Shown piece by piece: positions 12,967 to 24,134 of a DNA stretch of 64,000 bases (its first letter is position 1; each line of letters opens with the position of its first letter). The notes beneath the pieces are model-generated. The model saw nothing but the letters and a program-made list of their open reading frames with translations, had not been told where the DNA came from and ran no database searches. The position numbers and the translations under genes are program-made. The stretch is from Cricetomys ansorgei (taxonomy: Eukaryota > Chordata > Mammalia > Rodentia > Nesomyidae), in the NCBI GenBank assembly GCA_026225945.1, contig JAMJFZ010002307.1:898001-962000 (forward strand), in the 5' to 3' direction.

Positions 12967-13057
12967 TTTTGTAGAATAGGCTGGCCTCAAACTCAGAGAT
13001 CTGCCTGCCTCTGCCTCCCAAGTGCTGGGATTAAAGGCCTGTGCACCACTGCTAGGC
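12967..13057 (-). mobile_element. B1 SINE, inverted arm of the B1 pair
   Basis: Plus-strand GCTGGCCTCAAACTCAGAGA, TCTGCCTGCCTCTGCCTCCC, AAGTGCTGGGATTAAAGGC and CACCACTGCTAGGC form a B1 read backwards. It meets the preceding B1 with no spacer of its own. Confidence 0.9.
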
Positions 13058-13888
13058 AATGATACACTTTTTGAAAACAATGCCACTGTGGTTGGTGAGG
13101 CCATGAATCACGTAGTAAGATTCCAAGAGAATTAACAGTACAGTGGCCATTGTCCCACAGTAACGCTGGCTGGGGGAACCATCTTCTCTCTGGTACCCTG
13201 GTGTTGCTGGTTTGATCTCCAGACTCCATACAAAAACTTCTGCCAACGCTCTGAAGGGAGAGATCTTGGGGCTGATGGGGCTGGTGGCAACGTTGTTCTG
13301 ACTTGGGTGTGGTACTCAAGTACTTCTGTGCATAGCCTGCCATTGTCAGGGACAGGAAGGTGAGAGCTGCAATACGACCAGAGAATCCCTACTGCAGTGA
13401 TTTCAGTAGTTTTCAAAGAAATTAACAACAGAGCAACAAGCTCATAAAGGGGGAGATCAGAACAAATGAAGTGTACCCAAGTGTAGTGAATGGGACTTAG
13501 ATGATGATTATGAATGGAAATTTTGAAGTGAGTGTATTTTTAACCTAACTGAAGACATCAATATGAATTTATTTTAAGGTAACTTTCATATATTATGTAT
13601 CTATTATATTGAGCTGATCTGTTTTCTATGAGTTACGGCTTAGTAAGAATTTCAGAATCAAAAAAGAAACTTTAATGATGGAGGTCAGTCAGAGGAAGAT
13701 GCCATTCCAACACTGGGCATGTGCAATTCAGTCACAGGGAGTGAATGATTTTTAATTAACTAAAAGCTACATTTTTTTCTTGTGGAATTATTGGAAAAAA
13801 CTAGGTAGCAATATTTTGTATTTATACTAGGCCAAAGCTTAAAGCACCACCTAAGGTAGTTTCTGGTCATCTCAACGGCATGTAAAAA

Positions 13889-14140
13889 GGTTGGACTGAG
13901 GAGACGCCTTCCAGTAAAGAGCTTGCAATGCAAGCTTGAGGACCTGAGTTCAACCCTGGAATGCACACAAGGAAGCCCCTGTGGTGCAATCCCGGTGCTG
14001 TGGATGCAGAGACACTCAGAGCCCTAGGGCTTGCTGGATACTCAGACTAGCTAACACATGAGCTCCGGGCCAATGAGAGACTATAATAAAACAGAATGTA
14101 GATGACACCATGCCAATCTCTGTCCTCCACTGCACTTGAA
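13889..14140 (+). mobile_element. B4-type composite SINE, degraded
   Basis: GGTTGGACTGAGGAGACGCC head, AGCTTGCAATGCAAGCTTGA, GGACCTGAGTTCAACCCTGG and CACATGAGCTCCGGGCCAAT follow the same order as at 9.36 kb. Its tail merges with a CA/TA microsatellite. Confidence 0.65.
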
Positions 14141-14375
14141 TACATATACATGCACATAGATGTACATGAGTGGGTACACACACAAACACATACACACATG
14201 CATACACATGTACACATATACACATAACATATATGCGAACACATACAGATACACACAATACAACTGCACACATAAACACACAATATGTACAAACACACAC
14301 ATATACATATACATACATGTACACATATTCACATGAACATGCACACATATAATAATATACATGTACACATACAAA
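14141..14375. repeat. Compound CA/TA/ATG-containing microsatellite
   Basis: A long imperfect alternating purine-pyrimidine tract of ACACAC, ACATAT, ATACAC and ATGTAC words. It produces long Val/Cys/Met/Tyr-rich spurious frames on the minus strand and His/Thr-rich ones on the plus strand. Confidence 0.9.
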
Positions 14376-15808
14376 GGCTGAGAACTGAGTTGATTCTCTG
14401 AGGGTTCTTTTTTACAGTCCTATGTCTTTTGGACTTTTTCAATACCAGATCCCATGTGGACTTTTAAAAAATAACTGACCAACCCTGCACCTGAGACATA
14501 AAGCTGACACCAGGAATTTAGACCTAAATTGCTAAGATCATTTGTCATCTCCAGTTTCCTCCCATAGAAGCAGGATTATGCTGAGGGAATCTGGCCACTG
14601 GAACGGGCTAGTTGTCCTGAGCAAGAAAATAGGCCATATGGATTTGGAGAAATTGAAGTCAAGCTTCATGTTAGCCTCTGTGTAAAATGGTTTCTAATTA
14701 TATTTAATCTTGCTTGGATGTATTCAGGAGAGCATGGAGTACCACCTGCATGGAAATCTCCAAGGCAGTACCCTTAGGATGTAGTGGGTAGGCAAAGCCT
14801 GCAATTCCCCGCAGAAACCTGGGGTCAGTGTGTAGACAGAATGTGCAATTTTGCAATTGGCTGAGCCAGAGAGGATTTAATATCACAGTCAGAGCAGTAC
14901 TCAAATTGTCAAGAAACCTTCAATAAAATAACACTGCAAATCACACTCGGAGGAACCGGCTGGCAGAGGCAGCAGGATGGAGTTGAGGATAGAACAGATG
15001 CGACTGGCTGCTAGCTACATGTTCTCAGGGTTCACACAGTGGGTGGCTTCGATATTTACAAGACAGTCAGTTTCCACCCTTCCCCTCTGCTTTGGGTTTG
15101 ACACAAGTCCAAGTCCTCTATCAGACTACCTCTGACTGTGGTCTAGTTCAGATGAGAGTTTGACACCACTCTTCACAGGAATCCAGTGGCTGGGGAAAGA
15201 GAGAGAGAGAACCCCTGGGTGGTGCTAAGTCTGGTGAGGTTGAACATACCTGGCCTCCGATATGGAGAGCATCACAGCAGGGAGCACTGCAGTCAGTGGT
15301 GCACAGTCCAACAGCATCTGGATAACCATTCAGGGAAGAGAATGTCTCAGAAGTCCAGAACACTTGTTCTAGATGTGTGTGAGCAAACTGTAGTAAAGCA
15401 TTGTTATTATGAACTTGCTCTGAAAATGTTCAACAGATATTAACTAACAATATGAGCAGATATCTGAAAACACTGACTTAGAAACTAATGGGGATCTGGT
15501 CTTCAGTGATCTTCAAGTAAGTTCAGGCATGGCTTAACAGAAGACTGTCAATCAGAACAGATGAGTCACTAGTAAGAAAAAAGAAAACTTAGCTAAAAAT
15601 TAATATTCCATTAGTGCTGAAATAGTCACCTGGTTGCTTCCTTTACTATAAATGCTACCCATCCACAAACCAAGATATCAGGGAATGAGCATAAGTAGAA
15701 TAATTTTGAATACTCAGAATTCATTAGACATTGCTTTCCATCCATCCAAAATCTACTTGTAAACTGAAGTGTTCTTTAAGAGGTTATTAGATTTACCTCT
15801 CTCCTCTC

Positions 15809-15811
<3 letters not shown>
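14376..15811. other. Intergenic sequence, nothing recognised
   Basis: Unique-looking DNA between the compound microsatellite and the GT/B1 cluster. Confidence 0.5.
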
Positions 15812-15858
<47 letters not shown>

Positions 15859-15867
15859 GTGTGTTGT
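15812..15867. repeat. (GT)n microsatellite
   Basis: About 23 GT units, then TTGTGTGTTG. It abuts an inverted B1, and the tract may have grown from the B1 A-rich tail. Confidence 0.97.
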
Positions 15868-16003
15868 TTTTTGAGAGAGAATCTCAGGTATCCCAAGCTA
15901 ACTCCACACTCACCATGTAGCTGAGGCTGGCTCCAACCTACTGATTCTCCTGCCTCTAATCTTTCCTGAGTGCTGGTATCACAGGTGTGTGCCACAACAC
16001 ACA
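15868..16003 (-). mobile_element. B1 SINE, inverted
   Basis: Plus-strand TTTTTTGAGAGAGAATCTCA, GTAGCTGAGGCTGGCTCCAA, TTCTCCTGCCTCTAATC and GAGTGCTGGTATCACAGGTG give an inverted B1 with its poly(T) next to the GT tract. Confidence 0.8.
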
Positions 16004-17936
16004 ACTTTCTACTTATTCATGTCAATGAAGGGCACCTGTTTTCTAAGCCACTCAAAAGCAAACCAGGGATACATTTATAGTGTTCCTTCAACTTCAGAGA
16101 GAGAAGACTCTGGGGGACAGAGGAAGCCCCCCTCCCTTTTTTTTGGAGACTCAGCTAGAAACTCTGCTCACCCCAGGGGTCATCTTGGCCTCTTTTGCTC
16201 CAGTCCAGGCAGAGCTACAAGCAAGATTCTTATTCAAATCAAACAAAAACCGGTAGCAGGAGGAAATACACTCTATCATAGTAAAGTCATAGAAGACAGA
16301 GTGTCCCCAGGCAAAGACACCTCCATGTTACACTCAGATATGACCACATCATGTGGATGTACATAAACTTAAATAGAAAATAGAGACCCTCACACCCGTT
16401 TGCACACTTCAACCCCATTAGCCCCATTGCTGAGCATTCCCTGGTCATATTTTATACAAAAGTCACCACTGGGTAAAGAGTAAGGAGAAAGGACGGCAGG
16501 AGGGTTGCCTGCAAGAGTTCATTTTCTCTGTCCAACTGAACCAAGCAACTTGTGAGCATTTGTTATCTATGAGAGGCCACATTGTACTATTGACACTGAA
16601 TTCTGATCCCCAAGAAGCCTGAAGGGAGAGAAGCTCTCCTCAGAGAAGAACCCACAGCAGGGAAAGGAAGGCAGATGTAGTGTTACATCACTGAGAAGGG
16701 GACAGCATCCTCCAGCAACACAGATCACACACATACTGACTGGAGCCGGTCATTCTCCAACTCTGTCTGCCCATGTGCCCTTCCCACGGTTGGCCAACGT
16801 GCTCTCATTATTACACCAATCCCTAGAGACATGCACTGCCAATGCCTGACACTATTTACCGTCCATGAGCTAACAATCCAAAATGGAGAAGTAAACATCT
16901 TTCTGAAGGCATTGGCTCAGCTCTCTGATCATGCCACTTAGAGGATTCATGGGGCAAGTAAGGATGAATGCTCATCTGCATTCTACTTCAAAAGCTTAGG
17001 TAAGAGATATGACGACTTTGGGAAGGAGCCGTAAGATGGTTGGGAGAAGCAGATGACTTTGCTACACTAGGGAGTGGTAAACAAGTGTTTGTGTGTAGGG
17101 AGGTGGCTCCGTCCATTCAACAGGAAAGCTGGAAAAGCACTGGGAAAGCCCCAGAGGCACACATACAGCAAGTACTTGGACTCTGCTTCTGAAACGCAGA
17201 CTCCTCACTTGGACCCACACAGAAATAAAAGCAGGGTAAAGCTGGCTGCTTCACCACCTTTCTGCATCTCCACATATTTGGGCCAGACTCCTGTTTGCTC
17301 TGCACAACGATGTTAGTCAATAAGAAACTCTGAGCCGCTGTCTAATACCACATTCCCATTCAAGGCTAATGGCACACAGGTTAAGAGTCCCAAACCTGTC
17401 ACCTCAGATTCCAGAAGACTGTCATCATAGAACAGACTGTCCCTCGATAGGAACAGTCATCTGTGGTGGAAAGGCCGCGGCCAGTAGCAGGTCCCTCTAA
17501 AGAAGCCACACTGCACCCCTCCATCAGCCCACGCCAGCTGTTTAATTTCACAACTCCTTGTCCTCTGACCTCAATTCTGTCTCCTTGAGCCTTAGCTCAT
17601 GTCACTACTTGAAGGTGAACCCGGTGTCTCCTTTACTCATCCCTTTTCTCTATTTTTGCTTTTCGCCACTTCTCTCCCATTGGCACACTGGGAGGGGTGG
17701 GGCCTTGCATGGAGAGGGCTTCAGGAGCCCTGGCTTCTGCTCTAAAACTTCAGGGCTGAAGATGTCATGGTTTTGTCACACTGAGCACTGCATCTCTTGA
17801 CATGCTAAGTAGGCAGCTAAGTGGAGGCTTCAGGACTGAAGGGGAGAGAAGGCAGTCAGATACAGATTTGGTGGCTATCAGCATTTTATCATGGCATCAG
17901 TTGAGATCATAGTTTAGAGGATAAGAAGTGAATGAG
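16004..17936. other. Intergenic sequence, nothing firm
   Basis: A worn tRNA-SINE-like stretch may exist near 17090-17190, but it is too divergent to call. Confidence 0.5.
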
Positions 17937-18110
17937 GGGGCTGGAGAGGTGGATCAGTGGTTAGAGCCCTTGCTGTGCAATCATGAGGACAGGAGTTGGG
18001 CTCCCATCACCCATGTAACTAGTCAAGGGAGTGATTCTTCCAGCTTCTGTGCTCACGCATGCTCTCACACACACATGCACATACACACATAAATAAATCT
18101 TAAAAAATAT
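17937..18110 (+). mobile_element. B2/B3-superfamily SINE
   Basis: GGGGCTGGAGAGGTGGATCAG head, TTAGAGCCCTTGCTGTGCAA and CATCACCCATG, then a CACACA-rich part ending AAATAAATCTTAAAAA, typical of tRNA-derived rodent SINEs. Confidence 0.75.
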
Positions 18111-18647
18111 GAAGAAAATGGAGGAGGTTATCAGCCCTTATATTTGGGGTTAGAGTTCACAAAGCTGCGTTATGGGTGCTAAGGAATTTTTAGGCTTCTT
18201 TGTGGACTATATTTTACATACAATGGGGAACATATTTGTGATTACCAACAGGCATAAAACATATTTCTGACAGTAAATCCTCTGGGGAACTGGCATCAGG
18301 GCACAGGGTTCTCATAGGCAGAACCCTTGAGCACAGTGGAAGAATTTCATTCATTTAAAAGTGAATTGATCTCAACTCTTCAATGGTTGGTGATTGTCTT
18401 GAATTGCTTAGTCAGGTAGACCATTTCCTTAAATTTCAGACTTGCTATCTACTGAGTTTATCTTATTTTCTATAGCTGGTATCACACATCAGATTTAACT
18501 TAGTATATAGTGTGCCTTTACTCTGCTTTATGAGAAAATGGAGAAAAGATAAGAAATGTTGATGCTTAATTTTAGCTTTCTAAATGACTAAACACAGACC
18601 TTGTTCGTCTAAAACATTACAATCTATAATGAATTTTAAAGACTAAC

Positions 18648-18970
18648 TCACCGTCAACTTGACAAGACCCATAGTCTCCTAAAAGACAAGCTTCTGGGTA
18701 TGACTATGAGGAACGATGGAGGTTAATTAGCCTGGGAAGACACACAGTAACTGTGTGCAGCATCATTTCACGGGTTGGAGGTCAAGACTGAATAAGCGGG
18801 AGAAAATAAGCTGAGCACCAGCATTAATCTCTCTCTGCTGCTTGACTGTGGACATGTTGTGGCCAGCCTTCAAACCCCCATGGCTATGATTTCCCCGCCA
18901 TGACAGGCTGTATGCTGGAACTGTGAATCAAAATAGACCCTTCCATTCTTAAGTTCCGTGCACCAGTGTT
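18648..18970 (+). mobile_element. Rodent LTR-like interspersed repeat
   Basis: Begins GTCAACTTGACAAGACCCAT and ends with TGGCTATGATTTCCCCGCC, CTGGAACTGTGAATCAAAAT and GTGTTTTATAGCAGCAAGTA. This is a recurrent rodent element with an AATAAA-like region near its end. I cannot assign the subfamily. Confidence 0.65.
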
Positions 18971-20100
18971 TTATAGCAGCAAGTATGTAATACACTGATA
19001 CCTATCAATTTAATAATTTAGTAACAAAGTAGTCAACATTTTTAGACTTTCAACATTTATATTTCTAGCATTTATGAGTAATACGCACAAAACAAAACTA
19101 TTACAGGAAAAATGGTTTATAAAGTTCAGCACTGTCCCCATGACCAGAGTTACTAACATTTTTAGAAAACAATACCTCAATGAAGTGGGCAAAGACTCAA
19201 CATTCATCACATACATATCTTGCCACAAGGAATTTTCTAGAATCTGCCTTAGTAAGTTATGTTGAAGTCAGCGATTTGTACATTCTGTGGCTGTATTATT
19301 ATTTTTTCTAAGTCAGCTTCCAGACTTCTGACAACTGAATGTTCGCCAGCACTGAGTCAAATTTTCCTACCTTCTGAATGTGCATGCTTCCTGATTCTGT
19401 GTATTCTCCCACGAGGCCAGACTGTATCACTTGGGATCAGAGAAAGTTCCGAGAGGTTCCTGTCGAGGCTCAGCCTGTTTTTAGCAGCACTTGTACACTT
19501 TTTGCTCCAATCTGACCTGACACCTCCCTTCCCACTCAGGCCCCTGGAACACCCTACCTTGTTTGAAAAGACCCCCATCCCTATCCCCACCCCTTGACTT
19601 CTGTGTTCACTCCAGCAGAGCATGGAGCCTAGTCTTTCAAGGGGAGATGCTTCCTGGCTCTCATACCCAGGCATCCCGGCCCCTAAACCGGGATTCTATA
19701 ATGATATAATCTATAATTCATATAGAAGTCCTCACATTTCCTTTCCCGCTTGTGGTCCTGGACGACCTTGTGAATTTGAGCAGTACATTCCTATCAAGGC
19801 AATTTAGTCACCAAACAACAGTGAGAGATGAAAAATTCACTTTAAAGTTTTCAAACCCTGGTGCTTTTTCGCAGGCTGGCTACTGTTGTATGTGGGTGAC
19901 TCAAGGTGCTAACAGGACCTCATTTAGGAATACACCGATTTTAGCTAAATCCTACCAATCTGTAGTCAAGATCTACTAGCTGGGTGTCAGGTGATTAGTT
20001 TTTCTGAGGGTGGAACGTTTCACTTATTTGGTTGTTAAACCAACTATACATCCAAGTAGCTACCTTGAACGCTTCAATGACGCAACACAAAAACAGATAC

Positions 20101-20365
20101 AGGCACTGGAGAGACGGACCAGTGCAGAAGCTCACTTGCTGCGTAGGGACAAAGAGGAGTTTGCATCCCCGGCACCCGTGTAGAAGTCAGGTAAGTCCTC
20201 AAATGCATCTATAACTCATGCTGGGAGGGGAGCAGGCTGACTGTGGGGCTTGCGGGCAGTCAACCGAGCTCTAGGTCCAGAGAGAGACCCTGTCCCAGGG
20301 ACATGTGACATCCGCTGCTGGCCTTCATACAACCCGCACGCATGAGGACGCGCACGCCTGATGTT
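20101..20365 (+). mobile_element. B4-type composite SINE, degraded
   Basis: GGCACTGGAGAGACGGACCA head, TCACTTGCTGCGTAGGGAC, CATCCCCGGCACCCGTGTAG and GTCCAGAGAGAGACCCTGTC, with a tail rich in CGCAC words. Confidence 0.65.
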
Positions 20366-20710
20366 GTTTCTCCTTCAAGGGAAGACGACATAAAAAAGGA
20401 CAAAACTCTGAATTATAGTAACAATCACATATAATCAGAATAATCTAATTATTCTGATGATCCATGTGACACATTAACTGTTATGGCAGGCAGGCTACTG
20501 GGGAGGGAACCATACAGTGAGTTCACTGGGAGAAAGCAGACAGCACATGGAGACCAAAGATTGATGGCCAAAAAGGCCTTTGTTAGGGCCAAATACGCGA
20601 AAATGTGTTTGTTTTAAAATGAAATACAGTTTTAGTTTGGCTTTAAATGTCTAGCAGTGTTAGCTGTGAGCTCTCACAAACTGCTTCTTATCAGTGTTTG
20701 ACATTGATGG

Positions 20711-21263
20711 TGTTGCTAAGGTAAAGGGCCTGTGATGCTGGCACTGTTAAGGTAAAGGGCTTGTGATGCTGGTGTTGTTGCTAAGGAAAAGGGCCTGTGA
20801 GGCTGGCATTGTTGCTAAGGTAAAGGGCCTGTGAATGCTGGCACAGTCAAAGAGTCTGTAATGCTGGTATTGTTAAGGTAGAGTCTGTGATGCTGACATT
20901 GTTGCTAAGATAAAGCATCTGTGATGCTGGCATTATTAAGGAAAACGGTCTGTGATGCTGGTGTTGTCGCTAAGGTAAAGGGCTTGTGATGCTGGCATTG
21001 TTGTTAAGGAAGAGGGTCTGTGATGCTGACACTGTTATGGAAAAGGGTCTGTACTGCTGGCACTGTTGTTAAGGTAAAGGGCCTGTACTGCTGGCACTGT
21101 TGTTAAGGTAAAGGGCCTGTGATGCTGGCACTGTTGTTAAGGTAAAGGGCCTGTGATGCTGGTTTGCTAAGGGAAAGGTCCAGGTGCATGATGCCTGGCA
21201 TTGGCAAGCAAAGAGCCTGTGATACCTGCAGTGTTATGTATGGCCTGCGGATGCTTGGCACAC
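20711..21263. repeat. Minisatellite, 28-38 bp unit, about 16-17 copies
   Basis: The unit reads approximately TGTTGTTAAGGTAAAGGGCC then TGTGATGCTGGCAC, repeated in one orientation. Two length classes alternate: units with TGTTGCTAAGG and shorter ones with TGTTAAGG. Three nearly identical copies at about 21062-21155 suggest recent expansion; the right end (after 21170) is degraded. No open frame of note runs through it. Confidence 0.95.
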
Positions 21264-23865
21264 TGGCTTTCTGTGTCTTGTCAACAGTCTTCAGGGCACA
21301 GCAGAGCTGCTTACTAGCATGCGAGCTTTGACCCAACTCTTTCTTAGTTTTTAAAAATGCCTTCCAGACTTATACATATGCTTCCTCACTTGGAATTCAT
21401 TATATAAAACTAGGTTTGTTTTTTTTTTTTTTCAGTGAAGAGTGCATTTGTTTTTACTGATTAAATACAACATTTTCTAGTCTAATCAATTTTAACTGCA
21501 AAACTATATAAAAATATTCAAAAGAAGTTATAATTATGGACATCTGACTCTGCAGTATAATCAACCCAGGGGAACTGCTGAGTCAGCTCCTTAGTCTTTG
21601 ACCATGAGTCAGCACTTAGCTAAGAGAATGGACTTTAAACCACCACTGATTCTGAATGACAGCAACTGTGTAAGCTGGGCACTGTCTGTTCAGTGTCAGA
21701 TGCCTGTGATATTTGTCAGACAAAGAAAGAGTGGTTCAGTATATTCCCTACAAAAAGGCGGAGTGTTCCCATTCTAGTGTGGACTAGTATGTGTAGACCA
21801 ACCAAGCAGTGCTTGCCATCCAGGGCTCGTGTGCTGGCTCTGCTGGACAGCCTTCATTGATGTTTCTTTGGCACAAGTACTTTACATGGGTCTCTGGCTA
21901 GCTGAAGGAGAAAGTGGACCTGTACACGCCAAGAATGTCTGTGTTATATTCTAGAATTCAAGCTCAGAACGTAGGTCAATAAGAAATTTCTAACCTCAGA
22001 GGAGAACATGGCTACCTCTCTAGGGTACAGTCAGTGACTTACAGTTAACCTTTCACAGGAGTCCTGGTAAAGTCTTTACCTGCAGACCCCTCAATCGAGG
22101 TGAGAAGTTAATGATAAAGGTTGCTCCTTTGCCTGTGGCAGTCACCTCCATGCTTTGTAGGGGTTTATCACCATGCAACCTTAGATAGGCTAGGCCCTTC
22201 TGATAATCAGAGCAATGTATCTTAACATGCCTTAATGGAAATGTACTTTAAATACCTCTGAACACCATTAACTAATTCAACTGGAAGAATCCCTGCGCAT
22301 ACATCAGATCTCACACACAGACTTCCGGGCATCTCTAAGGACACCCCCATGGAAAAGGCCTAGCAGTAATCCCAAGTGGAGGATCATGGTGCCTGGTAGG
22401 TGTTCCGCAGTACTCACGGGCTGACAGATTCCAAGTTATTTCAGAGAACAAATACTTTGTATAGACAACGAAGCTGGAAACCTAAACAGAAAAAGTAAGC
22501 AGCCTCCTGTGGTGGTCAGGGGTAAAGCAGACATAGTTATCCTCCTGGTATCTCTGCTTTCTGGACCTCAGCAACAGTGATCTAGGCCCCACACTAACCT
22601 ATGGCAGCTCTGACTGATGTGTGATGGTATCCTGACATCTAATTATAGGAAAGAATCAAGTGACCTTAAATACTAGGCCCAGACTTAACTGGTTTGTTTC
22701 TGAATTCAACTCTCCTCTCTTTTCCCAAGTAGCAATTCAGGCCACTGGCCTGCTGACTCTGAATTTTATTTAAGTTTCTACGATAACTGAGGAGTTGTGA
22801 GACTTTTGGTAAATACTGTCACTATTTAAGGGGAAATGTTCACAAAACACAATGATGCATGGTATAGATATTTGAGAAAGAAACATTTTGAAAGAATTAA
22901 TAATTTGTAGCCTGGTGGAGCACGCTTTTCCTAGTATTTAGGAGGCAGATCAGATGGATATTCTTAATTTTGAAGCACAACCACACAGACTCTGACTCAG
23001 AAAAGAAAACAACACCACAACAAAGCAACAGAAGAAATCTTAAAAAGGAATAGAAAACACAACAACCAAGCAACCTTTTGGAATTCCTTTATTATACTGA
23101 GAAATCCCAGAAAAGTATAAAGCCCCTGAAAGCAGAAGCATTCAGAAAGTGAGACACATCTCCATAGGTACACTTTACTGTTAGTTTTGATGTTAAACTC
23201 ATAATTCCATATTGGAGCACACTGCCTCAGCATCAAGAACATTCTGATAACCCCGTATGTCTGATATTTGATTAAATTCCCACAGATGTCTACATGTATG
23301 AGTTACGTTTTTTCCACAGATTAGATTATGAAAAATGATTTGCAGAGCCTCTGAAGAAGGGCAGGAAGAAGCCTGTGCCACATACCCCAAGTTTACATGG
23401 GGCACCTGCTCAAAGTCTGGTCAACTAGTGTTGTTTATTTTTGGTAAATCAATGAAAAAACACAGACTCACCTGTAGAGAAGAGGTCAGGTTAGTCAGAA
23501 CAATGATCATGTCAGTGTTTCTATCCGTTCTACTTCTATGCATGGTTACACAGTGGCATTTCCCCACAATTACCACGAGGCAGCCAAAAGGTAATCCTTT
23601 ACCAAATGCAGGGTCATCAGGCCACATGAAGCTGCACTGCTTACCCGATGGACTCTGGATAAAACATCACTTTTACATGACTTTCGGTCATATACTCTCT
23701 TCCATTGCTACTTATAATAAAATAAGAGAATAAGTTAGATCCTGTGATGGTTCTTCTAGATACCACTTTGGCTCATCTGTGAACTGGAAACAAATTCTCC
23801 AAGTTTAAACAAAAATAAAAGGCATCCTTCTAACTCACAGCATCTACTTTAGAAGTCTAGCAATT
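21264..23865. other. Region just downstream of the Ccdc91 end; possible long 3' UTR
   Basis: Mostly AT-rich unique sequence with three alternative minus-strand AATAAA hexamers (23434, 23088, 22765). A very worn B1-like stretch may lie at 22910-23000. No coding exon recognised. Confidence 0.45.
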
Positions 23866-23903
23866 GACACAACGGCCGGGGCAAGGTAGCCCGTCACGTT
23901 CCC

Positions 23904-23909
23904 TTTATT
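23904..23909 (-). promoter_or_regulatory. Ccdc91: Candidate Ccdc91 poly(A) signal AATAAA
   Basis: On the minus strand GAATAAAGG occurs 115 nt after the Ccdc91 stop and is the first canonical AATAAA downstream of it. A GT-rich GTTGTGTC (plus coordinates 23866-23873) follows about 30 nt later, as expected for a downstream element. Cleavage would fall near 23880-23892 and give a 3' UTR of about 140 nt. The hexamer overlaps the TAA stop of the duplicated exon; the original exon has GAATAGAG at the same place and so no signal. Further AATAAA copies lie at 23434-23439, 23088-23093 and 22765-22770 and could serve longer isoforms. Confidence 0.6.
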
Positions 23910-24015
23910 CAATGCTAACAGGCTCTGTGGCCATTAGAGCCCTCAGCTGCTTCTGGTCGCAGGAGAGAAAAGGCTTCGGAGTGGGCAGGCTCAATGACCC
24001 GGACAGGTTGGCCAG
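23905..24015 (-). pseudogene. Tandem duplicate of the Ccdc91 terminal exon, lying in the 3' UTR
   Basis: Starting 8 nt past the Ccdc91 stop, the minus strand carries a second version of the same exon. The last 63 coding nt (23908-23970) match 24027-24089 at 54 of 63 positions with no gap, and the translation keeps the pattern FLSC-QKQL-AL-ATEPV-IE. Over the full exon length 20 of 36 residues agree; homology is weak in the first third. The 36-codon frame is open and ends in TAA. The position equivalent to the acceptor AG reads CTG (24016-24018) and no pyrimidine tract precedes it, so it should not be spliced in as an exon. The distance between the two stop codons is 119 nt, which is not a multiple of three, so readthrough of the real stop would not enter this frame. 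It is probably transcribed as 3' UTR. Whether it is rodent-specific or older cannot be judged here. Confidence 0.85.
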
Positions 24016-24023
24016 CAGTGTCT

Positions 24024-24134
24024 CTATTCAATGTCAACAGGTTCCGTAGCTATTAGAGCACTCAGCTGCTTCTGGGCGCAGGAGAGGAAGAGCTCCAGGC
24101 TGGATAGGCTGCGTTGGCGGGTGACTTGATCGAG
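24024..24134 (-). CDS. Ccdc91: Ccdc91 terminal coding exon with stop codon
   Basis: This exon encodes the last 36 residues of CCDC91 and a TAG stop (24024-24026). It starts LDQVTRQRSLSSLELFLSC and ends QKQLSALIATEPVDIE, the expected mammalian CCDC91 C terminus. The acceptor AG is at 24135-24136, behind a long run of CTCCTC pyrimidines (about 24150-24175) and AACATTCAACAG, a strong 3' splice site. The exon starts in phase 0 and joins the 38-codon exon without a shift. Together the two exons give 74 residues of a protein of about 440; the N-terminal part, including the GGA-binding motif, lies outside the window. Immediately after the stop is a diverged tandem copy of this exon (see 23905-24015). 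Confidence 0.95.
   Translation of the reverse strand, partial: LDQVTRQRSLSSLELFLSCAQKQLSALIATEPVDIE

Noticed and set aside
12993..13428. Possible cytochrome-oxidase-subunit-like retropseudogene on the minus strand
   Set aside because: Two or three shared words (such as ACTGTGGGA) did not extend into a consistent alignment; part of the frame is B1 sequence.
14016..14374. Cys/Val/Tyr/Met-rich frames on the minus strand
   Set aside because: They are translations of a CA/TA microsatellite.
20711..21263. CRISPR-like array
   Set aside because: Units are contiguous and variable with no constant repeat plus unique spacer pattern, and the genome is a mammal's. It is a minisatellite.
23905..24029. 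Stop-codon readthrough extending Ccdc91 into the duplicate exon
   Set aside because: The stop codons are 119 nt apart, so the duplicate lies in another frame, and the original frame does not read the conserved residues.
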